From Chara braunii (taxonomy: Eukaryota; Streptophyta; Charophyceae; Charales; Characeae): 39,517 bases of DNA. Each line of letters starts with the position of its first letter. Within the stretch, counting starts at the first letter, position 1. The translations under genes and the position numbers were made by a program. The DNA is taken from the NCBI GenBank assembly GCA_003427395.1, contig BFEA01000846.1, forward strand, positions 224,792-264,308. The letters are read 5' to 3'. Below are positions 31,293 to 39,517 of the stretch, one piece after another. The notes under the pieces were generated by a model. The model ran no database searches. It saw only the letters and a program-made list of their open reading frames with translations, and was not told where the DNA came from.

Positions 31293-31500
31293 GCCCTCCC
31301 GGCCGTGTCACGCAGGAGAAACTTAGGCTTTCAACGTTTTTGAGACAACTCGGGGACGACACAGTAACCAGCGCCGACCCTTCGCCGCTCCGGCCGAGTG
31401 CGCCAACTGTACATCCCGCGGTCCCCTACGACAGCATAGGTTATCGCGGGGCACAACTTACCTTCCCTAAGGGGCTGTCACCACCCTTAGGGGCGTATCC
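31293..31500 (-). repeat. Direct repeat A', outer copy
   Basis: Second copy of repeat A on the far side of B. In sense orientation it runs from a leader into the gag start, then joins directly to B at a GCAGT sequence. This suggests an upstream element copy whose gag was deleted, sharing B with the next copy. Confidence 0.9.
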
Positions 31501-31558
31501 GCTGACTACAGTTTGACAGAAAACTGAATCATCTGGTCTAGGAGTTTCCAAAATACGT
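31499..31558. repeat. 60-bp direct repeat of LINE-B, right copy
   Basis: Right-hand copy of the duplicated LINE-B segment. LINE-B continues normally to its right. At its left it meets the gag/LTR block at the end of A'. Confidence 0.95.
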
Positions 31559-34500
31559 ACGTGTTGCATGGATGACCCCACTGGGGGGGAGCGCGGTTGT
31601 CTTCAGTTGGTGTCAGTACGCTTCCTTGCAGAATATCCCAACACTCGAATTCTTTGTTCCCTTCGTTGTTTATGTTAATCAACTTCCAGACATGTTCGGG
31701 GTCTGACTGAGTAGTGGTAAACCATGTACCCGGGGGATCTACCCCTTATGCGGAGATTAGTTGTTTCCACTCCTTGAGGATTGCTTCTATTATGACACGG
31801 TTCCTGCCGTTCTGGTACCATGTTTGGCCCAGCTGAGAGTGAAGCTCCTCGTTTGATTTCCAGCTACCCAGAATAGGATTCCACGGATCCTGGATTCTAA
31901 GGATACCTCTTTTTGTGCATGTGCGGCCGAAACTTGCTGGGGATGAATCAACCTTGAACCATTCCCCAGTAGAGTCTCTTATTCTCAGGTTTTCGAACAA
32001 TAGTTGTAGCATCACTTCGGCCTTTGTGTGGGGCTCCTTCCATACATTCGGTCTGATTTTTCTCCAAGCGTGTGTAATCGTTGACCAAAAGGGGGACTTG
32101 ACGTGTCCGCGTTGATAAGAGTATAGCATCAGACACGTCCACACATCTTTTGGTCTTAATAGATGTCATTCCTTGGTCAATATTCTTTCTGCTAGAAGGA
32201 CCCAATGAGGAGGGGGGGTAAGAAGGGTTGCCCGAATAATCCACAGTACTAACATTGCATAATTTTGTCTCAGTGGATCTAGCATTCTCAATCCTCCTTC
32301 GCTGCGAGGGCAGCACAGCGTTTCCCAAGCCACTTTTGATATAAACGCATCCCCCTCTTCTGAGAAGGGTTTCCAGATAAATTTAGCAGTTCTTCTTCTC
32401 GATATGGTATATAGTTGAGGGCTCAACCCTCGTACCCTCCCTACATAGTACATACCACAACAATGTAAAGAGAGCCCCATTGACTACCATCGCCCTTCCA
32501 TAGATTGATAGGTGATACCAACCTTTGCATAATTTTTTGCAATAGAATCCCATCACGAGCTTTCATACAACTCGATAGAGCTATCTGAACTCCTAAGAAA
32601 CGTTCAGAGTCATCCGCTTCAACACGTTTCATACCCCATTGTACCACTAGTGAAAACTGTGTTGGCAAAAAGAAAACTGATTTATGCAAGTTAATAGCAG
32701 CTTCAGATAGGAGGGCATACTTGTCCAGACAACTTTTCGGAGCTCCTAATGATTGGGTAGTGTTTTGCAAAACAACGAATAAGTCGTCAACCAAGGCTTT
32801 CACTCTGTATGGAGTTGGGTCTGCCTGTACACCAACTATCTGTGCATGTGCTTGAATGTTGTTTAAGACTCCTTCCATTTGAACCGCGAACAGAAGGGGG
32901 GTCAATGAACACCCCTGATGCAGAAATTTAGTCAGAGGAAATTTGTGGGAGAGGCAACCATTTATCATGACTGCAACAGTGGATAGGGTGTACAGGGTTG
33001 ATACCCTAACGCATAAGTTCTTTCCAAATCCCATCTTGTATAAAGTTATAAGGACATACGACCAGTTAACCCGGTCGTATGCCTTCTCTAGCTCTAAGAG
33101 TAGGACGACGCAATCCAGTTGTTCATTTTGTATCACCTCCAAGGTTTAAATTGCAGTGACAATATTATCAGAAATTGAATGACCCTTGACGAATGCTGCT
33201 TGGTCTGATTGCACTAGATCCGGAAGGTACCGTCCCAGACGTCTCGCCAAAACTTTGGCCAAAATTTATATGACACATTTAGAACGGATATGGGATGCTA
33301 ATTTCGGATTTCAGCTCTATCACCCTTTTTAAAGATAACTGAAATAATGCCCCGACACATGATGTTGGCCGCTAATCTCCCACCCACTAACACCTCATTG
33401 TAAATCTCCATCAATTTATCTCCTACCACATCCCATATGGCCAGATATAGTTCAGCCGGAAAGCCGTCATCCCCTGATGCTTTCCCGGTTGTCATTGCTT
33501 TCAGTGCCTCATGAGTTTCGGTGGTGGTGACAGGTCGATCCAAGTCTAGCTTCCCGGTCAGAAAGAGTCTGACCTCTGTGTTAGTCCAATGTTGCGAGTC
33601 TTTGTGGAGATCAAATCGTGTATTAGCTCCCTTTGTTCTGGAGGTCGAGATATCCTTATAATATAACGCTGCGTAATTACAGAGTTCTGTTAATTCCTTC
33701 GCTATCGGGGCGACCTCATCAAACAGATGTTTGAGTTCCTTCATGGGAGTTATGACCCTTTTTTGAAGTAGTTTATATGCTTCCTTTGTCATGCGGTCAT
33801 GCACCCCAATACCTTTGATTCGCAGTCGATCTGTCTAGATTTCCGACTGTTTACATTGGAGTTCATCCCATTCCGCTAGCAGTATGTTCCTTTTTTTCCC
33901 CCACACCTTCTTTGAGACCGTGTGTTCTAGCATCCTTGACTCTGCATAAGTTATCCGTTTCTGAATCTCTTCTACTCGTCTGTTCCGTTTAAAGCAAACA
34001 TACGTGAAATAACGTTCAGAAAATTGAAAAAGATCCGTGAACCTGAGTTCCACTATTCTGCAGTAGATTGGTAATCTCCTCGTGTTTTCTCCTAATCTTT
34101 CCAAAACTGTTTCGTTCACATTACAAGGCCTGGTTCCTAAAGGTTTTCGGTATTAAACCGAAATAATCCTTTTCCTCGCAGGACTTATGACGTATGGAGA
34201 GAGATAATCACTGGTTCATGATCCGATAGGTAATGAGCTGACTCATGCACACTATCCACCGATTGCCATAGCGTAGAGGATATATAAAAAAAAATCCAAT
34301 CTACGTTTGGTGATACCAGTATTTTCACGGTAGTGAGAGAACCATGTATAGCGCGGAGAGTCCGGGTGTGATAAACGATACAGATCGATTACCTCCAATT
34401 CATTCATAGTCATGGTAAGAGCTATTTTATCACTGATTCTCCTGCCCGATGAGTCGTCTAATATTCCAATCCCCCACCAGAACCAGGTTATCAGCCTCCG

Positions 34501-34900
34501 AAATAATCAAAAGCAGATCCTGAAAGAAGTTAGAACGAGGGTTCTCCTCTGTTGGGGCATAAATTGATGCAAAAACCCAATATGAGCCGTCTACAAAACA
34601 CTTCACCCAAGACCACCATCCCCAGATATCAGAATAAAAATCAACGATTTCTAGTTCCGCTTTCTTATGGATCAGGATCGCAGTAGCCCCTCTCGAGCCT
34701 ATCGTAGGAGCCCATAATTGGGGGCCGTCCCACCAGTTCGATAATCATGATTTTTTTTCCTCAGAGAGTTTAGTTTCTTGAAGACACATTACATGAATGT
34801 TCTTATCAAATATCCATGATTTCAGGTTATCTCGTTTGTGGCACCCTGATCCATCCCCCAACCCTTGCACGTTCCACGACCCAATTCTAATTTTGCCCAT
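31559..34900 (-). pseudogene. LINE-B ORF2, 5' part: endonuclease and reverse transcriptase
   Basis: ORF2 starts at ATG 34900-34898 with GSWNVQGLG. The endonuclease continues with CLQETK (about 34788-34771), SIYAPT, GDWN (about 34470-34450, followed by a frame change), TKRRLD and SDH (about 34228-34215). The linker is open at 34119-33835. The reverse transcriptase begins with the GKASGDDGFPAELY block (in 33804-33298), then ELEKAYDRVNW (about 33105-33070), QGCSLTPLL, and the catalytic motif read as LVDD (32791-32783), where the family has FADD or YADD. Two overlapping frames (32480-32166 and 32144-31746) carry FIWKPF and the C-terminal region as far as the insertion. Most junctions between pieces are frameshifts. 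Confidence 0.85.
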
Positions 34901-35864
34901 TCACACCCTGTTTCCCAACAACAGGTTGGATATGGGGAGAACCCCGAGAGGTCGGAAGCCAGTTCGCAGTTATCATTGATCTAACGTACGGAAAGAGCAA
35001 TTTCTTATCCTTCAAAAGTTTACCATCCACCTCTGCTAACCGTTCAACAGACTGTAGAGGAGGCATTTTCAGTCTGCCAAGCTCGATTTTCCGAGATTCT
35101 CCGAACCTTCGCATAGCCATATCTAGAATGATTCGAAACAAAAAACGATCGTTGATAGCCGTTCTGATTAGCGTGACCAACGCAGAAGGCATTGGTTATT
35201 CGGGACCCAGGATATTTACCATCTGTAGCGGACCCTCCGGAGTAGGCCAAGCAATGACTCACAAGGAGTTGCGGGCGTAAGTACATAATAACGGAAACAC
35301 TCTGTTCTCCACCAATTGGAGTTGGTCCCGGAGTTGCGCCTTCGACATCCAAGGTTTTAACTCCAGCTTGTAGGTATTGCGCCTTCGACATCCAAGCCAC
35401 AATCGCACTGGATTTTGCAACGTAGGAGACCACATTAGGGCTCTCCACCTTAACTCTCCCTCGTCGAAAGTTCTCCGCCTCAGAACTCCCATCCTGAATC
35501 TTTTCATCTTCGAAAGTGCGTACGATGTCATCTTTAACTTTCTTGGGAAGGAACCTCGCCCGTTCACGGAAGATTCCCGTCACGGTGTGTTCCTTTAGCC
35601 AAGCGATCTTCACTCTGTCAATCCGCTCGTTGACTGTAAATCTTACTTTTCTTCCTTCCACTGCTCGGTGACTTTAAATCTTACTTTTCTTCCTTCCACT
35701 GTCATCTCCCCGGGATCTATGTTAGGGGGCATGATCCCTTCTTCATAGCATAGATGCATCAGCTCTCTGAGTCTCTCATCTTCGTCCCTGTCACCTCCTG
35801 GGTCAGGGGGGGGAGAGCGAGCATCACGTTGATGTTCGCCATCCTCCATTCCCACCGATGCCAT
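34887..35864 (-). pseudogene. LINE-B ORF1-like protein, frameshifted
   Basis: Probable ORF1. The first true ATG is 35864-35862. The N-terminal part is acidic, with a PPPDPGGDRDEDERLREL segment. A 37-bp tandem duplication (about 35632-35705) shifts the frame. The next piece (35661-35044) is basic, with EGRKVRFTVNERIDRVK and RFLPKKVKDDIV, and a further piece (35192-34887) ends GVNGQN. No RRM or zinc knuckle is visible, and similarity to LINE-A ORF1 is not obvious. The stop codon (34889-34887) lies inside ORF2, so the two frames overlap by 14 bases. Confidence 0.55.
35632..35705 (-). repeat. 37-bp tandem duplication in LINE-B ORF1
   Basis: GACT(G/T)TAAATCTTACTTTTC and the bases through CTTCCTTCCACTG occur at 35632 and 35669, 37 bp apart. 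Because 37 is not a multiple of three, the duplication changes the ORF1 reading frame. Confidence 0.85.
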
Positions 35865-35888
35865 GACATCTTCCCCTCCCAACTCCAC

Positions 35889-36461
35889 TCACCGCAGACT
35901 CGATGATTTCTATAATACAACAGAGGAATAGCTAAGACTTCTGGTTGCCACTATACAAGAATACGATGTGAGCTATTTTGCTGGTATGGAGGACCTATGA
36001 CACCATCGCCGATCTTCCCTTATTCAGGCAAGCAGCGTCGACCCTCCGAGGCATGGCGGATAGGGATAGGGTCATAACCACCGCGGCGACGTCATGGTGG
36101 CGGCGCACACAGTTGACTCAGAAGCCCACGTTACCGGCGGAAGCACTTCGGCCGAAACGCCCTAGCGCCGGTGGAAGCGCTTCGGCCGGTACCCCCGTCA
36201 GACTTTTTTCCAAGAGAAAGTTTGATCTTGCTCCCGGGGCAAAAAACCGCGGCCCATAGGGCAAAAAACGGAAGGAAAAAGATTCAGCCACATCTCGTGA
36301 GACTTGGCTGAATCCTGGGCTCACGTTCTCTGCGGCACGGCTTCCTTCCGCCTGACCTCGGGAATCTCTGACGTGGACGCAGAGCCTACACAGCCATCTT
36401 TTGTATCTTTTTCTTACCGCTGCAGTAGTCTTGAGGACGAAGGGAAAAAAAAAAGGCCTTT
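35889..36461. other. Region between LINE-B and the first poly(A) tract
   Basis: No convincing gene. The plus-strand frame 35978-36259 is open for 93 codons (GTG start, Arg/Ala/Pro-rich, no known motif). A short internal repeat GGAAGC(A/G)CTTCGGCCG occurs at about 36139 and 36173. The LINE-B 5' end lies near the left edge but is not defined. Confidence 0.4.
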
Positions 36462-36486
36462 AAAAAAAAAAAAAAAAAAAAAAAAA
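36462..36486 (+). other. Poly(A) tract, 25 bp
   Basis: An uninterrupted run of 25 A residues, preceded by A10 at 36445-36454. It could mark the 3' end of a plus-strand retroposed sequence (SINE or truncated LINE) lying to its left. I found no RNA polymerase III boxes or target duplication to support that. Confidence 0.6.
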
Positions 36487-37255
36487 GGAATGACAGCATG
36501 CGTAGGTCTATATTTGTCTTCTTGCCCGTGGAGGGCAAGCTATGGCTGCCATCGAGCACTGGCTCAAAGCTGTGCGACTCAAATCGGGATTCCCGTTGCA
36601 GAGTCACGTGTCCAGCAGCAGTCGATTGCTGTGGTGAGCATAAGCCTGCCCCGCCGCCCAGCAGGAATTGGCGGCACTTTTTCCATTGGCGACACTTTTC
36701 TGAACTGCTGCTGCCACGGTGTCGGAAGAGACTCGAGCAGTAGGTCAGTCCATTGCAGTGCAGGGTCTTACTGCAGCTCGGCCGGGAAAAACACCCCTTC
36801 TACTGAGAGGCAGGGAACTTGCCGCCAATCTGTTGTGGGGATCGATTAGCGGGGGAATTTGGCGGGGAAGCGCAGTGGCCGAGCCAGTGGCGGGTTTTCG
36901 GCTGCCTGGCCGTCTTTGCTCCTATTGCAGGAGCGGAGGGGAGAGTGTGATCTCGGGCGCGTGGCGGGTTTTGTCAGCTGAAGCTGTGTCATCTTTTCCC
37001 GCCGGAACGGACAAGGAGACGGAGATGGCGGGAAGCACCAAAATCACTGCTTCACAGGTAGGGAGACCAGCGCTGGCGCGCCTTTCACGAGTATTTATAA
37101 AGTGGAGTGGTGTGGAACGAGGCCCTTCCTACTTGCCTTTCCCGCGTCTTCCCCGCGTCTACGGGCCTTGTTCCTCTACTACAGGTAGTCAGATGTGAAA
37201 ATGGGGCCGGGATGATAAAGAGGCGGGGTTTGCCATGACTTCTTTTATTTATTTA
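36487..37255 (+). other. GC-rich region with a possible first exon
   Basis: The plus frame 36719-37198 is open for 159 codons but shows no known domain. Within it, ATG at 37025 has good plant context (GGAGATGGCGG) and encodes 11 residues ending at CAG (37057), followed directly by GTAGGG, a good 5' splice donor. This might be the first coding exon of a gene, but no following exon can be identified in the window. Confidence 0.2.
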
Positions 37256-37629
37256 GGGCCTCGCCACACCACTGTCGAAAACTGCATTTTCGACTGTTCT
37301 CCTCGCCACACAGCATGTCGAAATCCGAGACGCGAAACAAATTCAGGAGCTGTCAGGGAAAGGGTTTCGACACCTCCTCTCGAGCAGGGCTCGTTTCCCA
37401 GCCTGCAACTTGGACATTTTCAACAGTCCTCCGATGGGATGTCGAGTTCTTGCCCGAATGTCGAAAAGGAGAACAGACCAACGCTTGTCCTATCTTCACC
37501 CCAGTTTCTCTTTTGTGCATAGGACTTGAAAGTTCTTCACTTCGACATGCTGTGTGGCGAAGAGGGTTTTTCTGTCGAAAGAGGCGATGTCGAATGTCGT
37601 GATGTTTCGACATTGGTGTGGCGAGGCCC
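37256..37629. mobile_element. 374-bp foldback element with nested inverted repeats
   Basis: Outer inverted repeats GGGCCTCGCCACACCA (from 37256) and TGGTGTGGCGAGGCCC (ending 37629) extend through TGTCGAAA. A second inverted pair, CCTCGCCACACAGCATGTCG (from 37301) with its complement at 37541-37564, sits inside. No coding capacity. The flanks are TTA on the left and TTC on the right, which could be a decayed 3-bp target duplication of the PIF/Harbinger type. The superfamily is inferred. Confidence 0.75.
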
Positions 37630-37885
37630 TTCAAGTATATCGTAAATTTAATTAAGCTTAACATCAAAAAGAAAAGTTGGAAATGGGTAGATTTCAATCT
37701 TTTGATTTGTGCGTGTCATCCTTGCGCAGGGGCCATGCGAATCTGGTGTTTATCACTCCAATATGTTATTTTTTGTATTCTTCTCCCAATTTTAGCAGGT
37801 CCCGATGGACACATTCGCCATTTCCACGTTTGGTGGAACAATGTCCTGCATGTCTATTGGCAGGGTATCCCCTCACTTGAACTCA

Positions 37886-38005
37886 GGGCATACTCACACT
37901 AACTTTTCCAAATGTATCTGACTGCAATAACCACCAGACGTGGATGAATCTGACATCAATCATGTCCACTGCTGGTTAGAAAAAGTCCTAGAGTGAGTAT
38001 GCCCT
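37886..38005. mobile_element. 120-bp MITE, copy 1
   Basis: Inverted ends GGGCATACTCACACTA (left) and GTGAGTATGCCC (right), length exactly 120 bp. It is flanked by TCA on both sides (37883-37885 and 38006-38008), a perfect 3-bp target duplication. The interior contains CCAAATGTATCTGACTGCAA and a GGATGAATCTGAC block shared with the other copies. Confidence 0.85.
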
Positions 38006-38048
38006 CAAGCTTCATTGTTTTCTGTTTCCTCTCTCGTTTGCTATCTGA

Positions 38049-38186
38049 GGTCATACTCACACTGTCAACCGTGTCAGGTACATCCCGTCACTCTGATTGC
38101 TCTGGAGGTGATGGCGGTAAGATGCATCCAGGTCCCGCCGTAATTGCTGTCAGATACATTTGGAAAGTGGTAGTGTGGGTATCCCC
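38049..38186. mobile_element. Related MITE, copy 2, 138 bp, inverted orientation
   Basis: Ends GGTCATACTCACACT and AGTGTGGGTATCCCC. Its reverse complement carries the family core in order: CCAAATGTATCTGACAGCAA, TTACGGC, GGATGCATC. It is 18 bp longer than the other copies. Flanks are TGA and TCA. Confidence 0.75.
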
Positions 38187-38682
38187 TCACTGGATTCATC
38201 GTACTCTTACTCGATCGTGCCCACTTGCCTTGCCGCACGGCCCAAAGCCCAAAACAAACGAGTGCATCTGCCAGCAGAAGGTGGCAAAGATGTAATCGTT
38301 GACCTCCGAGTGGCATTGAGCAGAGACTGCTGATATTCATTAAGGGGAGGGGACCGGAGGGGAGGCACAGTGACTGGCTCATCGAAGAAGCTCGGTCCTC
38401 CGGCTGACTCCTGGCCGGTATTGCCCACCTTAAAAAAAAAAAAAAAAAAAAATGTATTCGTTACCATGTATGGTGAAGGGATGAATCATTCCACTTTCTG
38501 TGGGAAGATGCAATCCTTTCACTATATGTTTCATGTGTCGTGCGACGAGGCCCATTGTAGGGAACACACCGCTACATATTTGCCAAGAAGGCATCTTTTT
38601 GATTGGGGCCTGGAGGATGCTTGAGCGCACAGCGTCCGGAAGTCGACAATTGGCTTGGGTAATGCCGGTCGTAACAATACAA
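38187..38682. other. Spacer between MITE copies, with a poly(A) tract
   Basis: No gene. A21 lies at 38432-38452, preceded by TTGCCCACCTT, and may be the 3' tail of a short retroposed sequence. CGACGAGGCCC at about 38543-38553 resembles a lone right end of the GGGCCTCG-type elements. Confidence 0.4.
38432..38452 (+). other. Poly(A) tract, 21 bp
   Basis: An uninterrupted A run without a polyadenylation hexamer upstream and without an identifiable element 5' of it. Confidence 0.7.
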
Positions 38683-38802
38683 GGGTGTACTCACAATAGC
38701 CCTATCTTAAATGTATCTGATCGCATTTACGGCCGCGTCTGGATGAATCTGACCGAATTGCGTCCATAAATAAGTAAACAATCTTCTCGTGTGACTATAC
38801 CC
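38683..38802. mobile_element. 120-bp MITE, copy 3
   Basis: Ends GGGTGTACTCACA and GTGTGACTATACCC, length exactly 120 bp, flanked by CAA and TAA. The interior contains AAATGTATCTGATCGCATTT, ACGGCCG and GGATGAATCTGACCG in the family order. Confidence 0.75.
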
Positions 38803-39042
38803 TAAGAAGCACAACACGACTTCGGAGCCAGGGTTTGGTTATGGTGCTTGCACTGGTATGGCTAGGAAGTCCTCCCTTGTCGATATGCATTCTGAGTGAG
38901 AGACAAGAATGCTGTACAGTGGTAAACACGAGGAGTATCTGCAGCAGCGGGTGGGGGTGAGGGAGGAGGAGAGAGCGAATCATGGCAAGTGCAGACGCAT
39001 TGTGGTCATAAAGATGCGGAGAGATTGGAGTAGTAGTAGTCG

Positions 39043-39162
39043 GGGATACGTAATCCAGCACTATCGTAAGTGTATCTGACCGCAATTACGGCCGGAGATG
39101 GATGCATCAGACTGCTATCACGTCCAGAGCTGAGTCGAAAAAGTCCTAGTGTGAGTATGCCC
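39043..39162. mobile_element. 120-bp MITE, copy 4
   Basis: Right end AGTGTGAGTATGCCC, left end GGGATACGTAATCCAGCACT, length exactly 120 bp. The interior contains GTGTATCTGACCGCAATTAC, GGCCGGAGATGGATGCATCA and a CACGTCCAG block. TCA follows the right end and TCG precedes the left. Confidence 0.75.
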
Positions 39163-39180
39163 TCAATCGACACTGTTGTT

Positions 39181-39301
39181 GGGCCTCGCTCCTACTCTCG
39201 ACATGGACAAAAGACAAAAACCGTGGCCATGTATCTTTCCATGTTCTAGGGGAAGATTCACTCTCGTTTTGCACATTTGGAAAGTAGTGGAGCGAGGTCC
39301 T
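39181..39301. mobile_element. 121-bp inverted-repeat element with a GGGCCTCGCTCC end
   Basis: Left GGGCCTCGCTCCTACT, right AGTAGTGGAGCGAGGTCC. The terminal GGGCCTCGC is shared with the foldback element at 37256, and CATTTGGAAAGTAGTG near its right end resembles the 120-bp family (copy 2). It may link the two families. No clear target duplication is seen. Confidence 0.55.
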
Positions 39302-39453
39302 AATGGTGCCACTAATGAGAGTAGTCATTATGCTTCAGTAGCTGAAGTCGGTGGTAGTAGCGGGCAGGAGGATAAGGAGGAGCCTAAGGAAGCGTAGATC
39401 GGTCTCGGTCACGAGCTGCAAGAGGCCTTATCTGTCTTGGCGAAAGCAAAAGA

Positions 39454-39456
<3 letters not shown>

Positions 39457-39500
<44 letters not shown>
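39457..39500. repeat. (CT)22 microsatellite
   Basis: A perfect CT dinucleotide run, followed by a C-rich end of the window. Confidence 0.95.
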
Positions 39501-39503
<3 letters not shown>

Positions 39504-39517
39504 CCCGCCCTCCTCCT

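Larger units (their letters stand above)
28551..31498 (-). mobile_element. Rearranged LTR-retrotransposon gag/LTR block inserted in LINE-B
   Basis: In minus-strand sense the order is: A' (31500-31293), LTR-like B (31291-30942), A (30941-30734, leading into gag), gag (30771-29269), a 3' untranslated segment, and the first part of B (to about 29108). There the sequence inverts: plus-strand 28551-29100 repeats the end of gag, the 3' segment and B in the opposite direction. No protease, reverse transcriptase or integrase is present. This looks like fragments of two or three copies of a gag-only (or deleted) element. The insertion is flanked by a 60-bp duplication of LINE-B sequence. Confidence 0.7.
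27697..35864 (-). mobile_element. LINE-B: degraded L1-type LINE, interrupted
   Basis: A second non-LTR retrotransposon, on the minus strand. ORF1 (35864 to 34887) overlaps the start of ORF2 (34900). ORF2 runs to 27697 but is split by the gag/LTR block at 28551-31498. Aligned by eye with LINE-A ORF2, it shares the endonuclease, reverse transcriptase, C-terminal region and zinc knuckle, but with many substitutions, so the two are members of different families of one clade. Numerous frameshifts make it inactive. Confidence 0.85.

Noticed and set aside
34797-34979. Plus-strand ORF of 60 codons
   Set aside because: It is the antisense of the LINE-B endonuclease start and the end of ORF1.
36304-36849. 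181-codon plus-strand ORF
   Set aside because: It reads through the A10 and A25 tracts as a poly-Lys run and has no domain. It is an artefact of the poly(A) tract.
1-39517. tRNA, rRNA or other structural RNA genes
   Set aside because: I looked for GGTTCGAATCC-like B boxes and acceptor-stem pairing and saw none that fit. No rRNA-like segment was recognised.

Overview
The window looks like repeat-dense nuclear DNA from a eukaryote, most probably a streptophyte (a charophyte alga or non-seed plant). The grounds are L1-type LINEs with an endonuclease, reverse transcriptase and C-terminal zinc knuckle, a plant-style Helitron, an LTR-retrotransposon gag, a tandem satellite, small inverted-repeat transposons and (CT)n microsatellites. 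There are no operons, no ribosome-binding sites that set starts, and no convincing intact host gene. The lineage is inferred from element types only.

Layout. 1-9325: a degraded plus-strand LINE (LINE-A) with an ORF1 pseudogene (1849-3202), a spacer holding a diverged tandem duplication, an ORF2 pseudogene (4196-8458), a 3' region with a terminal stem-loop, and a poly(A) tail (9304-9325). The tail abuts 9326-17672, an array of about 100 monomers of about 81 bp. Eight monomer variants recur in fixed order as a higher-order repeat of about 640 bp. A 414-bp AT-rich inverted-repeat element (14982-15395) sits inside the array. 17779-18192 is an unrecognised coding remnant with one internal stop. 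18193-20372 is AT-rich and mostly featureless.

20373-27430: a plus-strand Helitron remnant. It keeps, in order, an N-terminal zinc finger, the HUH/Y2 Rep domain and a Pif1-like helicase, all broken by stops and frameshifts, followed by a tail region of unknown function. 27697-35864: a second, minus-strand LINE (LINE-B) of the same general type. It is split by 28551-31498, a rearranged block of gag and LTR-like sequence that contains a large inverted repeat and is flanked by a 60-bp duplication of LINE sequence.

35889-39517: non-coding, with two isolated poly(A) tracts, a 374-bp nested foldback element, a cluster of four related inverted-repeat elements (three of exactly 120 bp), a fifth small element of another type, and a terminal (CT)n tract.

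No cooperating gene set is present. The relation between the parts is nesting: LINE-A probably entered the satellite, the small element entered the satellite, the gag/LTR block entered LINE-B, and the Helitron lies against the 3' end of LINE-B. The most notable structures are the satellite higher-order repeat, the 120-bp element cluster, and the rearranged gag block with its 60-bp flanking duplication.
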